Source: Agapanthus africanus
Taxonomy: Eukaryota; Streptophyta; Magnoliopsida; Asparagales; Amaryllidaceae
Assembly (NCBI GenBank): GCA_030015575.1
Contig: CM057342.1
Span: 624,059,348-624,123,347, forward strand
Direction: 5' to 3'
DNA length: 64,000 nucleotides
Shown here piece by piece: positions 10,001 through 21,600 of this stretch. Within the stretch, counting starts at the first letter, position 1. The number at the start of each line of letters is the position of its first letter. The position numbers and the translations under genes are program-made. Under the pieces are notes generated by a model. The model did no database searches. It worked only from the letters and a program-made list of their open reading frames with translations, and was not told where the DNA came from.

Positions 10001-12217
10001 TTACTTGCATTGTTCTTACACTAGTATTACCTCATTTACCTGTTCCATATTATTATAATAATATTGTTATTGTGTCGCTCTGACGACCTGAGTATGCATG
10101 CTCAGGTTCTGCGGAAGGACCAACACAGGAGATGGATCTACCCTTCGAGTTCACGGAGATATAGTCTGGTGTACTTTCTTCGTTTACTGTTTTCCATAAA
10201 AGTGATCGTGAGATTGAACTCGGTTAGTAATTGTTCTTGTTATCTGTAATTTGTGAACAATGGATTATTAATGTAATAAATTAGTAATGTGATTCCTTTA
10301 CTACTGTGCTTTATCTACTGATTACCATGTAATGCTAGAAGCCGAAGTGTGACTACGGCGGGATGTTTCCCTGACCGTAGGAGCATGGCTGGCCTAGTCA
10401 TCCCTCGTTTTCCGTATTTTGGGAAGCGGGGCGTGACATATACGCTTCTCGACCCATGAGATGGGCGATGGATGATCCCATATCCATTAGTGTTTGACAT
10501 CAGAGATGATATACAGGTGCTCAGTGGAGACTGGGTACACTGGACGGACTCGCCGAGAACTCCCAGATGGTATTATACCTCACGTCAGATGGCAGTTCTC
10601 AGGTGACACTTGTGCAGGTTGGTCTGTAGACCCGAGATCGTCATAGAGTCCTGTGTGATTCCCACTGTGCTTTGATTTCCACCTTACCACGTCCTTGAGG
10701 GCGTGCAAAACGGTGGTTTTTGGGTACAGTCCCGAGTCACATGGAGGCAATGAGCGATAGGAGGGGTTTCGTCTTTCCCGGTATTGGGGGTTAATGTTGC
10801 ACTGTGCTCGATTGGCCGTAACAGGGAAGTCCCTGGCCAGGGCTGATTAGAGATTTACTGGTAAGTGTTACCAGTAGTTTCTCGACCCGTTATGAGCCTC
10901 ACATCGGCACGACTTATCGGTTATTGGGGTCTGACGTTTACCACCTCTAGACTTGATATGCGACATATCAGACGAGGAGACCGGACTGTACGGGAAGTGT
11001 TGTCGGTTGGCTCGACGGGAGTTGTAGTAGGTTCGCTTGTTTTCTTCTGATCACTCAATACACGGGTGGCCGTTACGTTTAGCTGACCGCTTGCGGCTTG
11101 GGGGTGCTTGATATGATCATTACCCACTGCCGGCGTATTGACGAGTCTTAGAGTCCCACAAAGGAGTTACCTAGTACAGGTGAAACGTTGTGGTGCGCGT
11201 ATGCGATATGCGCATGGACCCGATTAAGATGCGCGTATAGGATACCGAACATTGATCGGGCGGCTAGCTTTTGGTGGGGACATATGTGATATGGTCGGAT
11301 TGATAAATCAAGTGTTGATTTATCATTTAACCATTAGTTTTCTCACTTGAAACCTTTTCTTGTTCATGATGGATGTATGCATGCATGTATGCTATCTTTC
11401 TTTTAGTTTCATGCACATATGGATGTGCATACATACATACATACATACACCATCTATCATGGTTGATTACACATGGAAAATGGTGGCGATATAAGACTCA
11501 CACCATGGATAAATATATGGATTATTATTTGATTTTGTGTTTAAAACAAAATGGAAAAGGAAAGGATAATTCTTGACTTGCTTCTACATTCTTCTTTAAC
11601 CTAACCATCCTCACCTACTCTTAACCTTGGATTAAACTTTCCTTCTATGTTTTAAACCCCAATTAAATAATAACTCAAACATTTAACCATGGTTTGAGAT
11701 GAGAAGAAATAAAATATATATAGATACATTTCATTTCTTTTCAAGGGTTAATTTTTTTCTCTTCTACAAAAGAAAGCCATCATCTTCCTCCTCCTTCTTC
11801 CTTTGCTCTCTAGTTTCTTCTAGTGAGCAAAACACTCATCAAAAAAGGTTTTTGAAGTGAGAATCATAACCACAACATCATTCTACACAAGTTTAGCCAA
11901 CTTGTTTAGAGTGTTCTCTTCATTTCTCATCTTGAAAAGTGAAGTTGCAAGCTTGGACTAGGAACTTCGGGTGGATCGTCGTGGACGCGAGAAGACTTCA
12001 AGAGGACCTTCCTCCAACACCCAAGAGGCCAAAGAGTCTAGCGAAGGGAGCTACAAAGGTTGTAGTCTCGAAACCCTAGTCTTTATTGCCTTTAACATTT
12101 AGAAACCCTAATTTTCTAGGATCGATCCCATGTATGCTTGCTTAGCACCATAAAAACTTCAACTTTGTGACATGTGATGCTTCCAAACCCTTCATGAGGT
12201 GCTAGGCTAACCTAACA
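7064..12217 (+). repeat. 5' LTR of Copia element (split by a solo LTR)
   Basis: LTR sequence occupies 7064-7390 and 10439-12217, together 2106 bp, the same length as the 3' LTR. It starts TGTTAGTTGTATG and ends GGCTAACCTAACA. The interruption at 7391-10438 is a chromovirus LTR. A 'catacata' microsatellite lies near 11428-11450. Open frames within it match the 3' LTR and are not genes. Confidence 0.92.
7391..10438 (+). mobile_element. Solo chromovirus-type LTR inside the Copia 5' LTR
   Basis: 3048 bp starting TGTAAATCCCC and ending GGGAAGCGGGGCGTGACA, the same terminal signature as the chromovirus LTRs at 46278 and 53083 (TGTAACACCC...GGGGCGTGACA). The Copia 3' LTR reads through this site (near 18563), which shows precisely what was inserted. 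Flanks are 'tatga' and 'tatac', so the target duplication is imperfect. A pyrimidine-rich leader with (CT)n near 8196 resembles the other chromovirus LTRs. No internal region remains, as expected after LTR-LTR recombination. Confidence 0.85.
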
Positions 12218-12218
12218 T

Positions 12219-12231
12219 TGGTATCAGAGCC
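12219..12231 (+). promoter_or_regulatory. Primer binding site of the Copia element
   Basis: TGGTATCAGAGCC begins one base after the 5' LTR. It is complementary to the 3' end of plant initiator methionine tRNA, the usual primer of Copia elements. Confidence 0.9.
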
Positions 12232-14920
12232 GACCTAGAACATTAGGCGATACTTTTACGAAGTAAACATCCCGATCGGATCAAAATACGATTTTTCGAG
12301 ACCTTCTCTGGACAAATTTTAAAATCTGACATTTTTCAGAATTAAAAATACTTAAAAAATAGAGCAGGAAAATATATGAAATACTGTGAAAAACGAACCA
12401 ATGATCCATACAAATAGCCGCGGAACCGCGGCAATTACTTGCTTAGGCCGCGATTCCGCGGCCGTACAGACGATTCATTGCTTCATTTTTGCATAGTAAT
12501 TCATAACACTGCTTGTATATTGTTTTAGGTATGTTTAATCTGAATTTAGTACTGTACATTCTGGAGATGGTTTTGGACTCGTCGATTCGATCGGAATTTT
12601 CATTTCGTTGCTTTTCCGGGTAAATTAGAAAGTATTGAAGTGTTTGAACGAGTATCATTTGCTCACTATTCACGGGGTTTAAATATTTTGGAGGTACGTG
12701 CAAGTCTTTTTGTGGTGGACCCTCTAGAAGACAACAAACCTTAACTCGATTATGTGACCGTCTTGAACTGCCCTTTGAACCTTAGGGTTTGGGGCAGTAC
12801 GGCGTGTCACATGTGAGGCGTTGGCTTGACCCTTCTACGGTTGGACCGCTACTACTGTGTCACACTCCGGATTTTTGAACCCTGCTCAAGTGTTGAGCTT
12901 TAGTGAATCTTGGGTACTTGATCATTCGTTCGAAACTTTAATACTGTCTGTTTATCTGGAAAGTGATGCAATGTGTGGAATTCATATTACTAGACATGAA
13001 ATACGAAGTATGTGATATTTCGCATTTACGATGTCTAAAGAGAATGTGAATTCCAGATATTGCAGTTTTACACTTTCTTTTCTGTGACCGTAAGTGTAGT
13101 ATGTCGATATCGCCGGTTTCGTTGCTATACGTCAACGACAATCGGGGTACGCATACTTACTTACGTTGATGATATGAGATATTATCTGTTGCTGAGATAT
13201 GATGTGCAGGATTGTCGCGATTGAATAGCCGGGTTTTTTTTATGTGAGATGAGAGTTTTATATTTTCATTCATGTAAATTCAAATGTAATGTAATATTCT
13301 TTTATTTGGGGCACTTCCGGGTTGAGGTCGATGCCACCAGTGTTGTATATTATTTACTTTTCCGCATTAGGATGGACCCAAGGAGGGGAGCACGGGTGAC
13401 CGGGTTCTGGGGTTCAGTGGGAGGCCATCTCGAGGAGTCGAGACCGGGTCTCCTAAACTCCAGAATTGGTAGGGTCGCTTGCCGCTCTCGTAGGGGTCCA
13501 GGGTATGGGCGTGGCTATTCATCGCGACTGTGGAATCTGTATTTTCTATTATTGGCTAAATACTAAATACGGACGTCCTAGTATATCCCACATTATATCT
13601 ATGTTTCTGCTGCGATATCTGTGATGTGATCATGTGATGTGCTGTGATAGATACTTTATATAGTATATATGATATATTATATAGACGTTACTTATGTTTT
13701 GCACCCGCATTAGCCCTGCCCTGCTCTGTCGTTAGTTACCTAACCTAATGGTGCACGAGGGGACATCGAGGCGAATGCGGATGGTATAAGTGTACGTCGT
13801 ATTTATCTGTGATGTTTAGATGACTTAAATGATGGGACTTCATTAATGTGATTAATGAAAGAAAAGAAACCTAAAAGATGTTGTAAAATCAAATTTTCAA
13901 ATAAAAGGGTAGCTACATTTTTGCTTTGCATAGCGGTATATATGATATACCCTGCACCTTATTCGATGGGGAAAGAGCCGAGATCCCTTCACCGGGAGTG
14001 ACCTCTTTAGCAAAACTGGCAGATACTACAAAACTCGGTTTGGTCTTTGATTGCTTTTGGAGTTTTTGCTTTGCACAGCGGTATATATGATATACCCTGC
14101 ACTTTATTCGATGAAGAAAGAGCCGAGATCCCTTCACCGGGAGTGACCTCTTTAGCAAAACTAATAAAAGCCTCAAAATCACTCCATTTAAAAATTTCAT
14201 TTGATTCTACAACGATATCAAGTTCATTACGCAATAGGTTTTCAGAAAAACCTGTCGTAGCCCTCCGTCATTTCAGATAAATCCTACTTAGTATTCGTGC
14301 TACGTTTGTTAGCCTGCGTCAAGGCGCAGTGTACGGTAGCTAATTAGTATTTATCTGTTGATGCATATGATGCAGATTGGATTAGGGTAGTCGTGCGACT
14401 TTGTTGGCCTGCATCAAGGGTCATACGGGTGGGTTTAATTCAATCAAGAAATGACGGGTTGAACTTGACTAGCGCACTATGGTTTGTTGGCCTGCGTCAA
14501 GGTCATAGCACGCTAGAGGCAAAATATTATCGGGAATTTCAAGTATTAAAATTTGCAATGAGATTGCATACCTTCTAGGAGATAGTTGGATCCCGATACC
14601 CACTGCGAGTAATTGTTACTCCTGGGAGAGTTTTATACAGGACAATTAGCCGATCAAGCAGGTGTCTAGAAAGGTGTCAACGGGGTTACGCCTCTGGGAA
14701 AACGAGGTTTACTTTAATTAGGTCCGTGCGAAAGCACGGGGAACCTCCTTCAAAGTACAGACACTGGCCTGGCTGAAAGATCGGCGAAGTTGTAAGGTGT
14801 AATTAATCCCGGCTAGTCTTTCCTTTAAGGGTTTGAAGGAAGATTTGATAAAAACCAGTGGGAGCCATCCTGATTAGATAAGATAATAACCAATCTGATC
14901 TTGCAAGAGCATACGCTACA
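12232..14920 (+). other. Copia internal region without gag
   Basis: No gag-like ORF and no CCHC zinc knuckle were found, although a Copia gag should lie here. Contents are: paired GC palindromes at 12417-12432 and 12446-12463; a direct repeat of about 100 bp at about 13917-14020 and 14063-14166 (offset ~146 bp); and three copies of a 'gttggcctgcgtcaagg'-like motif near 14310, 14404 and 14487. A 'tgtcacactccgg' start near 12859 resembles a chromovirus LTR start, but no matching end was found. The segment may be a replacement of gag by captured sequence. Confidence 0.6.
12417..12463. repeat. Paired GC-rich palindromes in the Copia internal region
   Basis: GCCGCGGAACCGCGGC (12417-12432) and GGCCGCGATTCCGCGGCC (12446-12463), 13 bp apart. 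They lie about 190 bp after the primer site in an otherwise AT-rich stretch. Confidence 0.9.
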
Positions 14921-17900
14921 GTGTTTTCTTCTCTCTCTCTCCAGGTAGCGACCATGTCATGCCTTAATCAAGATAATAATATAGATGTATTGACCGAACC
15001 CGCATGTTATACTGTGCTGGGGAACGTTGGTTCCGTTCTTTCTTATAAGAGTTATAGGACTGAACAGGATATAGGAAAATACCAGGATTCCCATACCACC
15101 CGAATGAAGAAAGTACATGTTGATGCATTTTCTTCGGGTGTGTTCGTTACAGAGAACTGTTTCTCCATTTGCCCTACGTCCTGGGTATTAGATACTGGGT
15201 CAGGATCCCATATATGTAATCAGTTACATGGGCTTAGAAAAGGTAGAGAACTTGGAGAAGGTGATAAAGACATAAGAATTGGAAATGGTGCAATTGTTGC
15301 AGCTAAGACTGTCGGGGAATATCACCTTGCATTACCAACTGGTAATACATTGATTCTGAACGAATGCTATTACATGCCGAACCTGATATGCAACATTATA
15401 TCGGTTTCTTTGTTGAGTAAAGAAGGATATAATTTTGTATTACAGGATAATGTTATGAACATTTTCCGTAACCAAAAGTTGGTTGGATCAGGCACGTTGT
15501 GCAATGGCATTTATGTTCTAAATCAATCAACAGTTCTAAGCATAACAAACACACACAAGAAGAAAAGTTCAGAACTGAACGAATCCTTCTTGTGGCATTG
15601 TAGACTGGGTCACATCAATGCGACACGACTAGCTAAGTTGCATAAAGATGGATATTTGAATCCGTTTGAATTATCATCTTATGACACTTGTCAGTCATGT
15701 CTCAAAGGCAAGATGACCAAAACTCCATTTACGGGACACGGAGAAAGAGTTACGGAACTCTTGGGACTGGTGCATAGTAATGTATGCGGTCCAATGTCTA
15801 CACATGCCAGGAATGGTTCTGCGTACTTCATTACATTCACTGACGATCTCTCTAGATTCGGATATGTGTTCCTGATGAAACACAAATCGGAAGCTTTTGA
15901 GAAATTTAGAGAATATAAACAAGAAGTCGAGAACCAAACCGGGAAAAGTATTAAAATCCTTCGATCTGATCGAGGAGGTGAATACTTGAGCATTGAATTC
16001 CTGGACTTCCTAAAAGAGAATGGGATTCTCTCTCAACTGACTCCTCCATATACACCACAGCACAACGGTGTATCAGAACGGAGGAACCGCACCCTATTAG
16101 ATATGGTGCGCTCTATGATGAGCACAGCTGAGTTACCTATTTCCTTCTGGGGACATGCACTGGAAACAGCTGCAGACCTATTGAATATGGTTCCCACCAA
16201 ATCCATGCCAACCACTCCATATAAGATATGGAAAGGAAAGAGACCATGTCTTAATTATGTTAAGATATGCGGTTGTCCGGCATATGTAAAAACGCAAAAT
16301 CCGGACAAACTCGTGGCAAGGTCCATTCTGTGTAAGTTTATTGGATATCCCAAACATTCGCGCGGGTATATCTTCTACCACACCAAGGAACAAAAGGTGT
16401 TTGTTTCTCAACATGCCACCTTTTTAGAAAAGGAATTTCTTAAAAAAGAGATTAGTGGCAAGGAGGTAGAACTGGAAGAGGTTCCAGCAATACAGACTAC
16501 GACAGAAGATTTGGTTGAACCAGAGGATTCGGTAGTTCCCAACGAACCTCAGCCTCTCCGCCGATCTAGTAGGGTTCCTCGCCAACCTGAGAGATACTAC
16601 GGTTTTCTCATGGATGGTGGCAGCGAGGATTGCATCATGGAGGATGATGACCCGACTAGCTTCGAGCAGGCCATCACGAGTGGGGACTCAGTGAAATGGC
16701 TGGATGCTATGCGGTCCGAGATGGAATCCATGTACACCAATAAAGTATGGACTTTGGAAGATGCTCCTGAAGGGGTAAAACCCATTGGGAGCAAGTGGAT
16801 CTTCAAGAAAAAGTTTGGTGTAGATGGGAAAGTAGAGACTTTCAAAGCTAGACTTGTTGCGAAGGGTTTTCGTCAAAGACCAGGTGTGGACTATGACGAA
16901 ACCTTCTCTCCAGTAGCTATGCTTAAATCCATCCGGATCATGCTTGCCATCGCTGCATATCATGATTACGAAATCTGACAAATGGATGTTAAGACCGCCT
17001 TTCTAAACGGTGATTTAGAAGAGTGCGTGTACATGACTCAGCCAGAGGGCTTCGTAGAAAGTGGGAGCAGTGGGAAGGTGTGCAAGCTGCTTAAATCCAT
17101 TTATGGATTAAAGCAAGCATCGCGGAGTTGGAACATCTGCTTTGACGTTGTTATCAAAGAGTTTGATTTCGTCAAAAACGTAGATGAACCTTGTATTTAC
17201 AAGAAGGTAGCAGAGAGTAAGGTTGTCTTCCTCGTATTGTACGTGGACGACATACTCTTGATAGGAAATGATATTCCTATGCTGCAATCGGTCAAGCTCT
17301 TCTTATCACAAAGATTCTCAATGAAAGATCTTGGTGATGCCTCCTGCATATTGGGAATTAGGATCTATAGAGATAGATCCAAATGGATATTGGGATTGTC
17401 CCAATCCAGGTACATTGACACCATACTAAAGAGGTTTAGTATGGAAGAATCCAAGCGTGGGAACTTACCCACGATCTCTGAAGTCACTCTCTCCAAAGAG
17501 ATGTCTCCCAAGACTGACTTGGAGAGAGCTCGCATGCAAGGGATACCCTATGCTTCGGCTGTAGGCTCTATCATGTACGCGATGCTGTGTACCAGACCCG
17601 ATGTAGCATGCTCACTAAGTGTAGTGAGCAGGTATCAAGCTGATCCTGGAGAGAGTCACTGGACAGCTGTGAAGAGTATTCTCAAGTACTTACGAAGGAC
17701 TAAAGAGATGCTCTTGGTGTATGGTAACGGAGAACTCCAAGTGGAGTCTTTTACCGATTCAAGCTTCCAGAGTGATAAGGACGACTCTAAGTCGCAGTCG
17801 GGATTTGTCTTTACCCTTTATGGAGGGGCGGTTAGCTGGAAGAGTTCCAAGCAGGAAACCGTGGCAGACTCGACGATGGAGGCTGAATACATCGCTGCCA

Positions 17901-18220
17901 ACGATGCTGCCAAAGAGGCTGTCTGGATCAAGAAGTTCATTACTGAACTTGGAGTGGTTCCATCCATTGAGAATCCAATACCTTTGTATTGCGATAACAA
18001 TGGAGCGGTGGCTTTGGCCAAGGAACCCAGGTCCCATCAGCGATCCAGGCATATTCTAAGGCGGTATCACCTGATCCGGGAGATAGTTGATCGCCGGGAG
18101 ATCGAGGTCAGGAGGGTTGACACGAAGAATAACACAGCGGATCCACTCACGAAGGCCATTCCCCAGATACAGTTTGAGAGACTCTTCGGGATGCTCGGTA
18201 TGCGATACTACAGCAGCTAG
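14921..18220 (+). pseudogene. Copia pol polyprotein (PR-INT-RT-RH) with one in-frame stop and altered integrase
   Basis: One frame runs 14921-18220 except for TGA at 16976-16978, where the family has Trp in the EIWQMDVKTAFLNG motif. Protease D91-T92-G93; integrase zinc site H226, H231, C257, C260; integrase core D350 (RSDRGGE) and E386 (GVSERRN) with 35 residues between. The first core acidic residue is replaced by Asn287 (HSNVCGP, codon 15779-15781), which should abolish strand transfer. After the stop come reverse transcriptase (YVDDILL near 17243) and RNase H (FTDSSF, EAEYIAA, DNNGA). The real protein start is uncertain because gag, normally fused upstream, is missing; 14921 is only the first ATG. 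Confidence 0.9.
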
Positions 18221-18229
18221 CCTTAGTGC

Positions 18230-18239
18230 AAGTGGGAGA
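18230..18239 (+). promoter_or_regulatory. Polypurine tract of the Copia element
   Basis: AAGTGGGAGA ends one base before the 3' LTR (TGTTAG at 18241). This is the standard Copia tract for plus-strand priming. Confidence 0.88.
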
Positions 18240-18240
18240 T

Positions 18241-20346
18241 TGTTAGTTGTATGTATGCCCTAGAGGCCAGTATTGTACAGATGATGTATATTATATTGGA
18301 TGCTTGGACATATATAGAGATGACTTTCTTGCTCGATATGATAGTATGCTATCTGGTTGCTCTTTATCTTAACATGTATACTTGTCTCTTTATACTGTCT
18401 TATAGTTACATGTTGGTAAAGCCCTTAGGATGTGTACTTGACTACCTGGACTATGATGCAGATCATACTAGTGGGGACATGGTAGTCCATAAGTGCATCC
18501 TTCAAGGTCCCTAGTCGTGGGTGTATCGAGACGGGGCATCGATATACCAGTGTAGACTAGCATATACGCTTCTCGACCCATGAGATGGGCGATGGATGAT
18601 CCCATATCCATTGGTGTTTGACATCAGAGATGGTATACGGGTGCTCAGTGGAGACTGGGTACACTGGACGGACTCGCCGAGAACTCCCAGATGGTATTAT
18701 ACCTCACGTCAGATGGCAGTTCTCAGGTGACACTTGTGCAGGTTGGTCTGTAGACCCGAGATCGTCATAGAGTCTTGTGTGATTCCCACTGTGCTTTGAT
18801 TTCCACCTTACCACGTCCATGAGGGCGTGCAAAACGGTGGTTTTTGGGTACAGTCCCGAGTCACATGGAGGCAATGAGCGATAGGAGGGGTTTCGTCTCT
18901 CCCGGTATTGAGGGTTGATGTTGCACTGTGCTCGATTGGCCGTAACAGGGAAGTCCCTGGCCAGGGCTGATTAGAGATTTACTGGTAAGTGCTACCAGTA
19001 GTTTCTCGACCCGTTATGAGCCTCATATCGGCATGACTTATCGGTTATTGGGGTCTGATGTTTACCACCCCTAGACTTGATATGCGACATATCAGACAAG
19101 GAGACCGGACTGTACGGGAAGTGTTGCCGGTTGGCTCGACGGGAGTTGTAGCAGGTTCACTTGTTTTCTTCTGATCGCTCAATATCCGGGTGGCCGTTAC
19201 GTTTAGCTGACCGCTTGTGGCTTGGGGGTGCTTGATATGATCATTACCCACTGCCGGCGTATTGACGAGTCTTAAAGTCCCATAAAGGAGTTACCTAGTC
19301 CAGAAGAAACGTTGTGGTGCGCGTATGCGATATGCGCATGGACCCGATTAAGATGCGCGTATAGGATACCGAACATTGATCGGGCGGCTAGCTTTTGGTG
19401 GGGTCATATGTGATATGGCCGGATTGATAAATCAAGTGTTGATTTATCATTTAACCATTAGTTTTCTCACTTGAAACCTTTTCTTGTTCATGATGGATGT
19501 ATGCATGCATGTATGCTATCTTTCTTTTAGTTTCATGCACATATGGATGTGCATACATACATACATACATACATACACCATCTATCATGGTTGATTACAC
19601 ATGGAAAATGGTGGCGATATAAGACTCACACCATGGATAAATATATGGATTATTATTTGATTTTGTGTTTAAAACAAAATGGAAAAGGAAAGGATAATTC
19701 TTGACTTGCTTCTACATTCTTCTTTAACCTAACCATCCTCACCTACCCTTAACCTTGGATAAAACTTTCCTTCTATATTTTAAACCCCAATTAAATAATA
19801 ACTCAAACATTTAACCATGGTTTGAGATGAGAAGAAATAAAATATATATAGATATATTTCATTTCTTTTCAAGGGTTAATTTTTTTCTCTTCTTCAAAAG
19901 AAAAGCCATCATCTTCCTCCTCCTTCTTCCTTTGCTCTCTAGTTTCTTCTAGTGAGCAAAACACACATCAAGAAAGGTTTTTGAAGTGAGAATCATAACC
20001 ACAACATCATTCTACACAAGTTTAGCCAACTTGTTTAGAGTGTTCTCTTCATTTCTCATCTTGAAAAGTGAAGTTGCAAGCTTGGACTAGGAACTTCGGG
20101 TGGATCGTCGTGGACGCGAGAAGACTTCAAGAGGACCTTCCTCCAACACCCAAGAGGCCAAAGAGTCTAGCGAAGGGAGCTATAAAGGTTGTAGTCTCGA
20201 AACCCTAGTCTTTATTGCCTTTAACATTTAGAAACCCTGATTTTCTAGGATCGATCTCATGTATGCTTGCTTAGCACCATAAAAACTTGAACTTTGTGAC
20301 ATGTGATGCTTCCAAACCCTTCATGGGGTGCTAGGCTAACCTAACA
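18241..20346 (+). repeat. 3' LTR of Copia element
   Basis: 2106 bp, uninterrupted, TGTTAG...CTAACA. It matches the split 5' LTR end to end. It carries a 'catacata' microsatellite near 19553-19577, slightly longer than in the 5' LTR. GTAGG follows at 20347-20351. Confidence 0.93.
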
Positions 20347-21204
20347 GTAGGAGAGGACGAAGACGGGGTTCCCCTTAAGAGGAAGAGGACAGTCTCCCGT
20401 GCGCCACTATCAGAGATTCCTGCGGGGGTTCCCGTGCAGGAGGGGGACGCCTACTTCATGGTCCCGTAGAGGCTTTCCGTCGCTGCCAGCCTTCTTGCTG
20501 GTATGGAGGAGTCGGCCGGGGGCCAGATGCGTCGGGGGACCCTCAGGGCCCAAATGGCGGCTATCGCACAGGAGGCGGTTCAGGTATGTACTCCCTCATG
20601 TGTTGTTTTGAGCGCCCTCTTCTTAGTAAGAGTGTCCCTAAGTCTCTCTGCCGTTTTTCGCCTGATCCTTCAGCACTGCACCCTCGTTACTCGTATGGAG
20701 GCCGAGGGGGCTTTCCATGCTGCGAAGTCAGTAGAAGAGTCTTCTTCGGAGGCCGAGGATTTGCGACTCGAGCTGCGTTTGGAGAGGGAAAGGATGGCTA
20801 TCCTTGAAGCCCAATCGGCCGCCGCGGAGCTCGCCGTCTCGAAGTGCCGGGAGTTTTATCACCGCCTAAGTAAGTCCCACCGAGTTGTCGAGGAAAAGTT
20901 GATGGAACTGGCCGATCGCTTTGCAGCCATGAAAAGGGCGAGGGATGCCAGCAGGCGGGATGCCGATGCGGCGCTTCAGGCGGCGGAGGTCGCCGAGACT
21001 CGGGCTAGAAAAGCCGTGACTGATTATAAGGAGTCGGACCAGTTCTACGTCGTCCTCGGAAAGACCTCCGCCATCGCATGGAACAAAGCTCTTGATGCCA
21101 TCAAGGAGCAGTTTCCGGAGTTTGCCGACGGTGAGCTCTATGCTAGGGTCCCACTTTCTGTGATCATTCCTCCAGCCGATGGTGATGAGGGAGGCGACGT
21201 CTAG

Positions 21205-21600
21205 GCAGGGCCTATGGCCAAACCCCTTTTTGTTTTTTTGCTTTTCCTCCTCTCTCTTTTGTAAGCCTCCGGGCATTTTGTAAGGCTGGGGAGCCCACAA
21301 TACCCTTGTAAAGACTTATTGCTTTGTGAATAAAGATTTTTGTTCTTGCAGTAGTGTTTGTGCTTGTATTTTCCTTTGTCGGTAAACACTCGTATTTGCG
21401 TAGTACTGCCTTCGTTTTATGTTGGTTCTTTGTCTAGCGATCATACATCGAGTTGAATTTGTTCGTTTGCCGAGTGTGCAAGGACCGGCGGGGAGACGGT
21501 ATCTCCATGACCCCAAAGTCGAGGTGCAGATTGCTCAGATGTTGATAGACCGGATGCCTCTTGGTGAGGTCATGTTCCTTAGCGTGGAAGGCTCGGAGAG
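21205..21600 (+). terminator. 3' end of antisense ORF2 with conserved hairpin motif and poly(A) signal (element 1)
   Basis: After the ORF2 stop, 'ggctggggagcccacaa' (hairpin GGCT/AGCC) at 21284-21300 is followed by TACCC and, about 30 bp on, 'gaataaagattttt'. The same motif ends ORF1 of this element (26278-26298) and both ORFs of element 2 (46077-46097 and 57996-58016, minus). The motif and poly(A) signal mark the transcript end. Confidence 0.6.

Larger units (their letters stand above)
7064..20346 (+). mobile_element. Ty1/Copia retrotransposon, gag-less, with 2.1 kb LTRs
   Basis: Full-length insertion with LTRs 7064-12217 (interrupted) and 18241-20346, duplication GTAGG, primer site at 12219-12231, pol at 14921-18220 and purine tract at 18230-18239. 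Domain order in pol is protease, integrase, reverse transcriptase, RNase H, the Copia order. The 2.7 kb between primer site and pol has no gag or zinc-knuckle ORF. LTRs differ at roughly 2-3% of positions in the part compared by eye (9 differences in the first 327 bp). Related LTRs at 1-1877 and 27182-29333 show the family is common here. Confidence 0.92.
6854..21204 (+). pseudogene. Antisense ORF2 of Tat element 1 (coiled-coil protein, lacks N-terminal exon; split by Copia)
   Basis: Exon B (6854-7058 and 20352-20583) begins just before ATG 6859 and is split by the Copia insertion. Intron 20584-20673 (GT...CAG) leads to exon C (20674-21204), whose frame ends at TAG 21202-21204. Exon C encodes a charged A/E/R-rich coiled coil (RLELRLERERMAILEAQSAA) and a tail with KALDAIKEQFPEFADGEL, matching AALDAVK-type sequence of element 2 ORF2 (58069-58653). 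Intron position is conserved between copies, after the motif IAQEAVQ. Damage: at least one frameshift before 7056 and an in-frame TAG at 20467-20469. By comparison with element 2 the ancestral acceptor was three codons upstream and has lost its AG; the CAG at 20671-20673 would keep frame. Function unknown; no enzyme motif seen. Confidence 0.7.

Noticed and set aside
12859..13560. Possible chromovirus LTR inside the Copia internal region
   Set aside because: A start 'tgtcacactccgg' is present, but no matching LTR end or target duplication was found, so no element is called.
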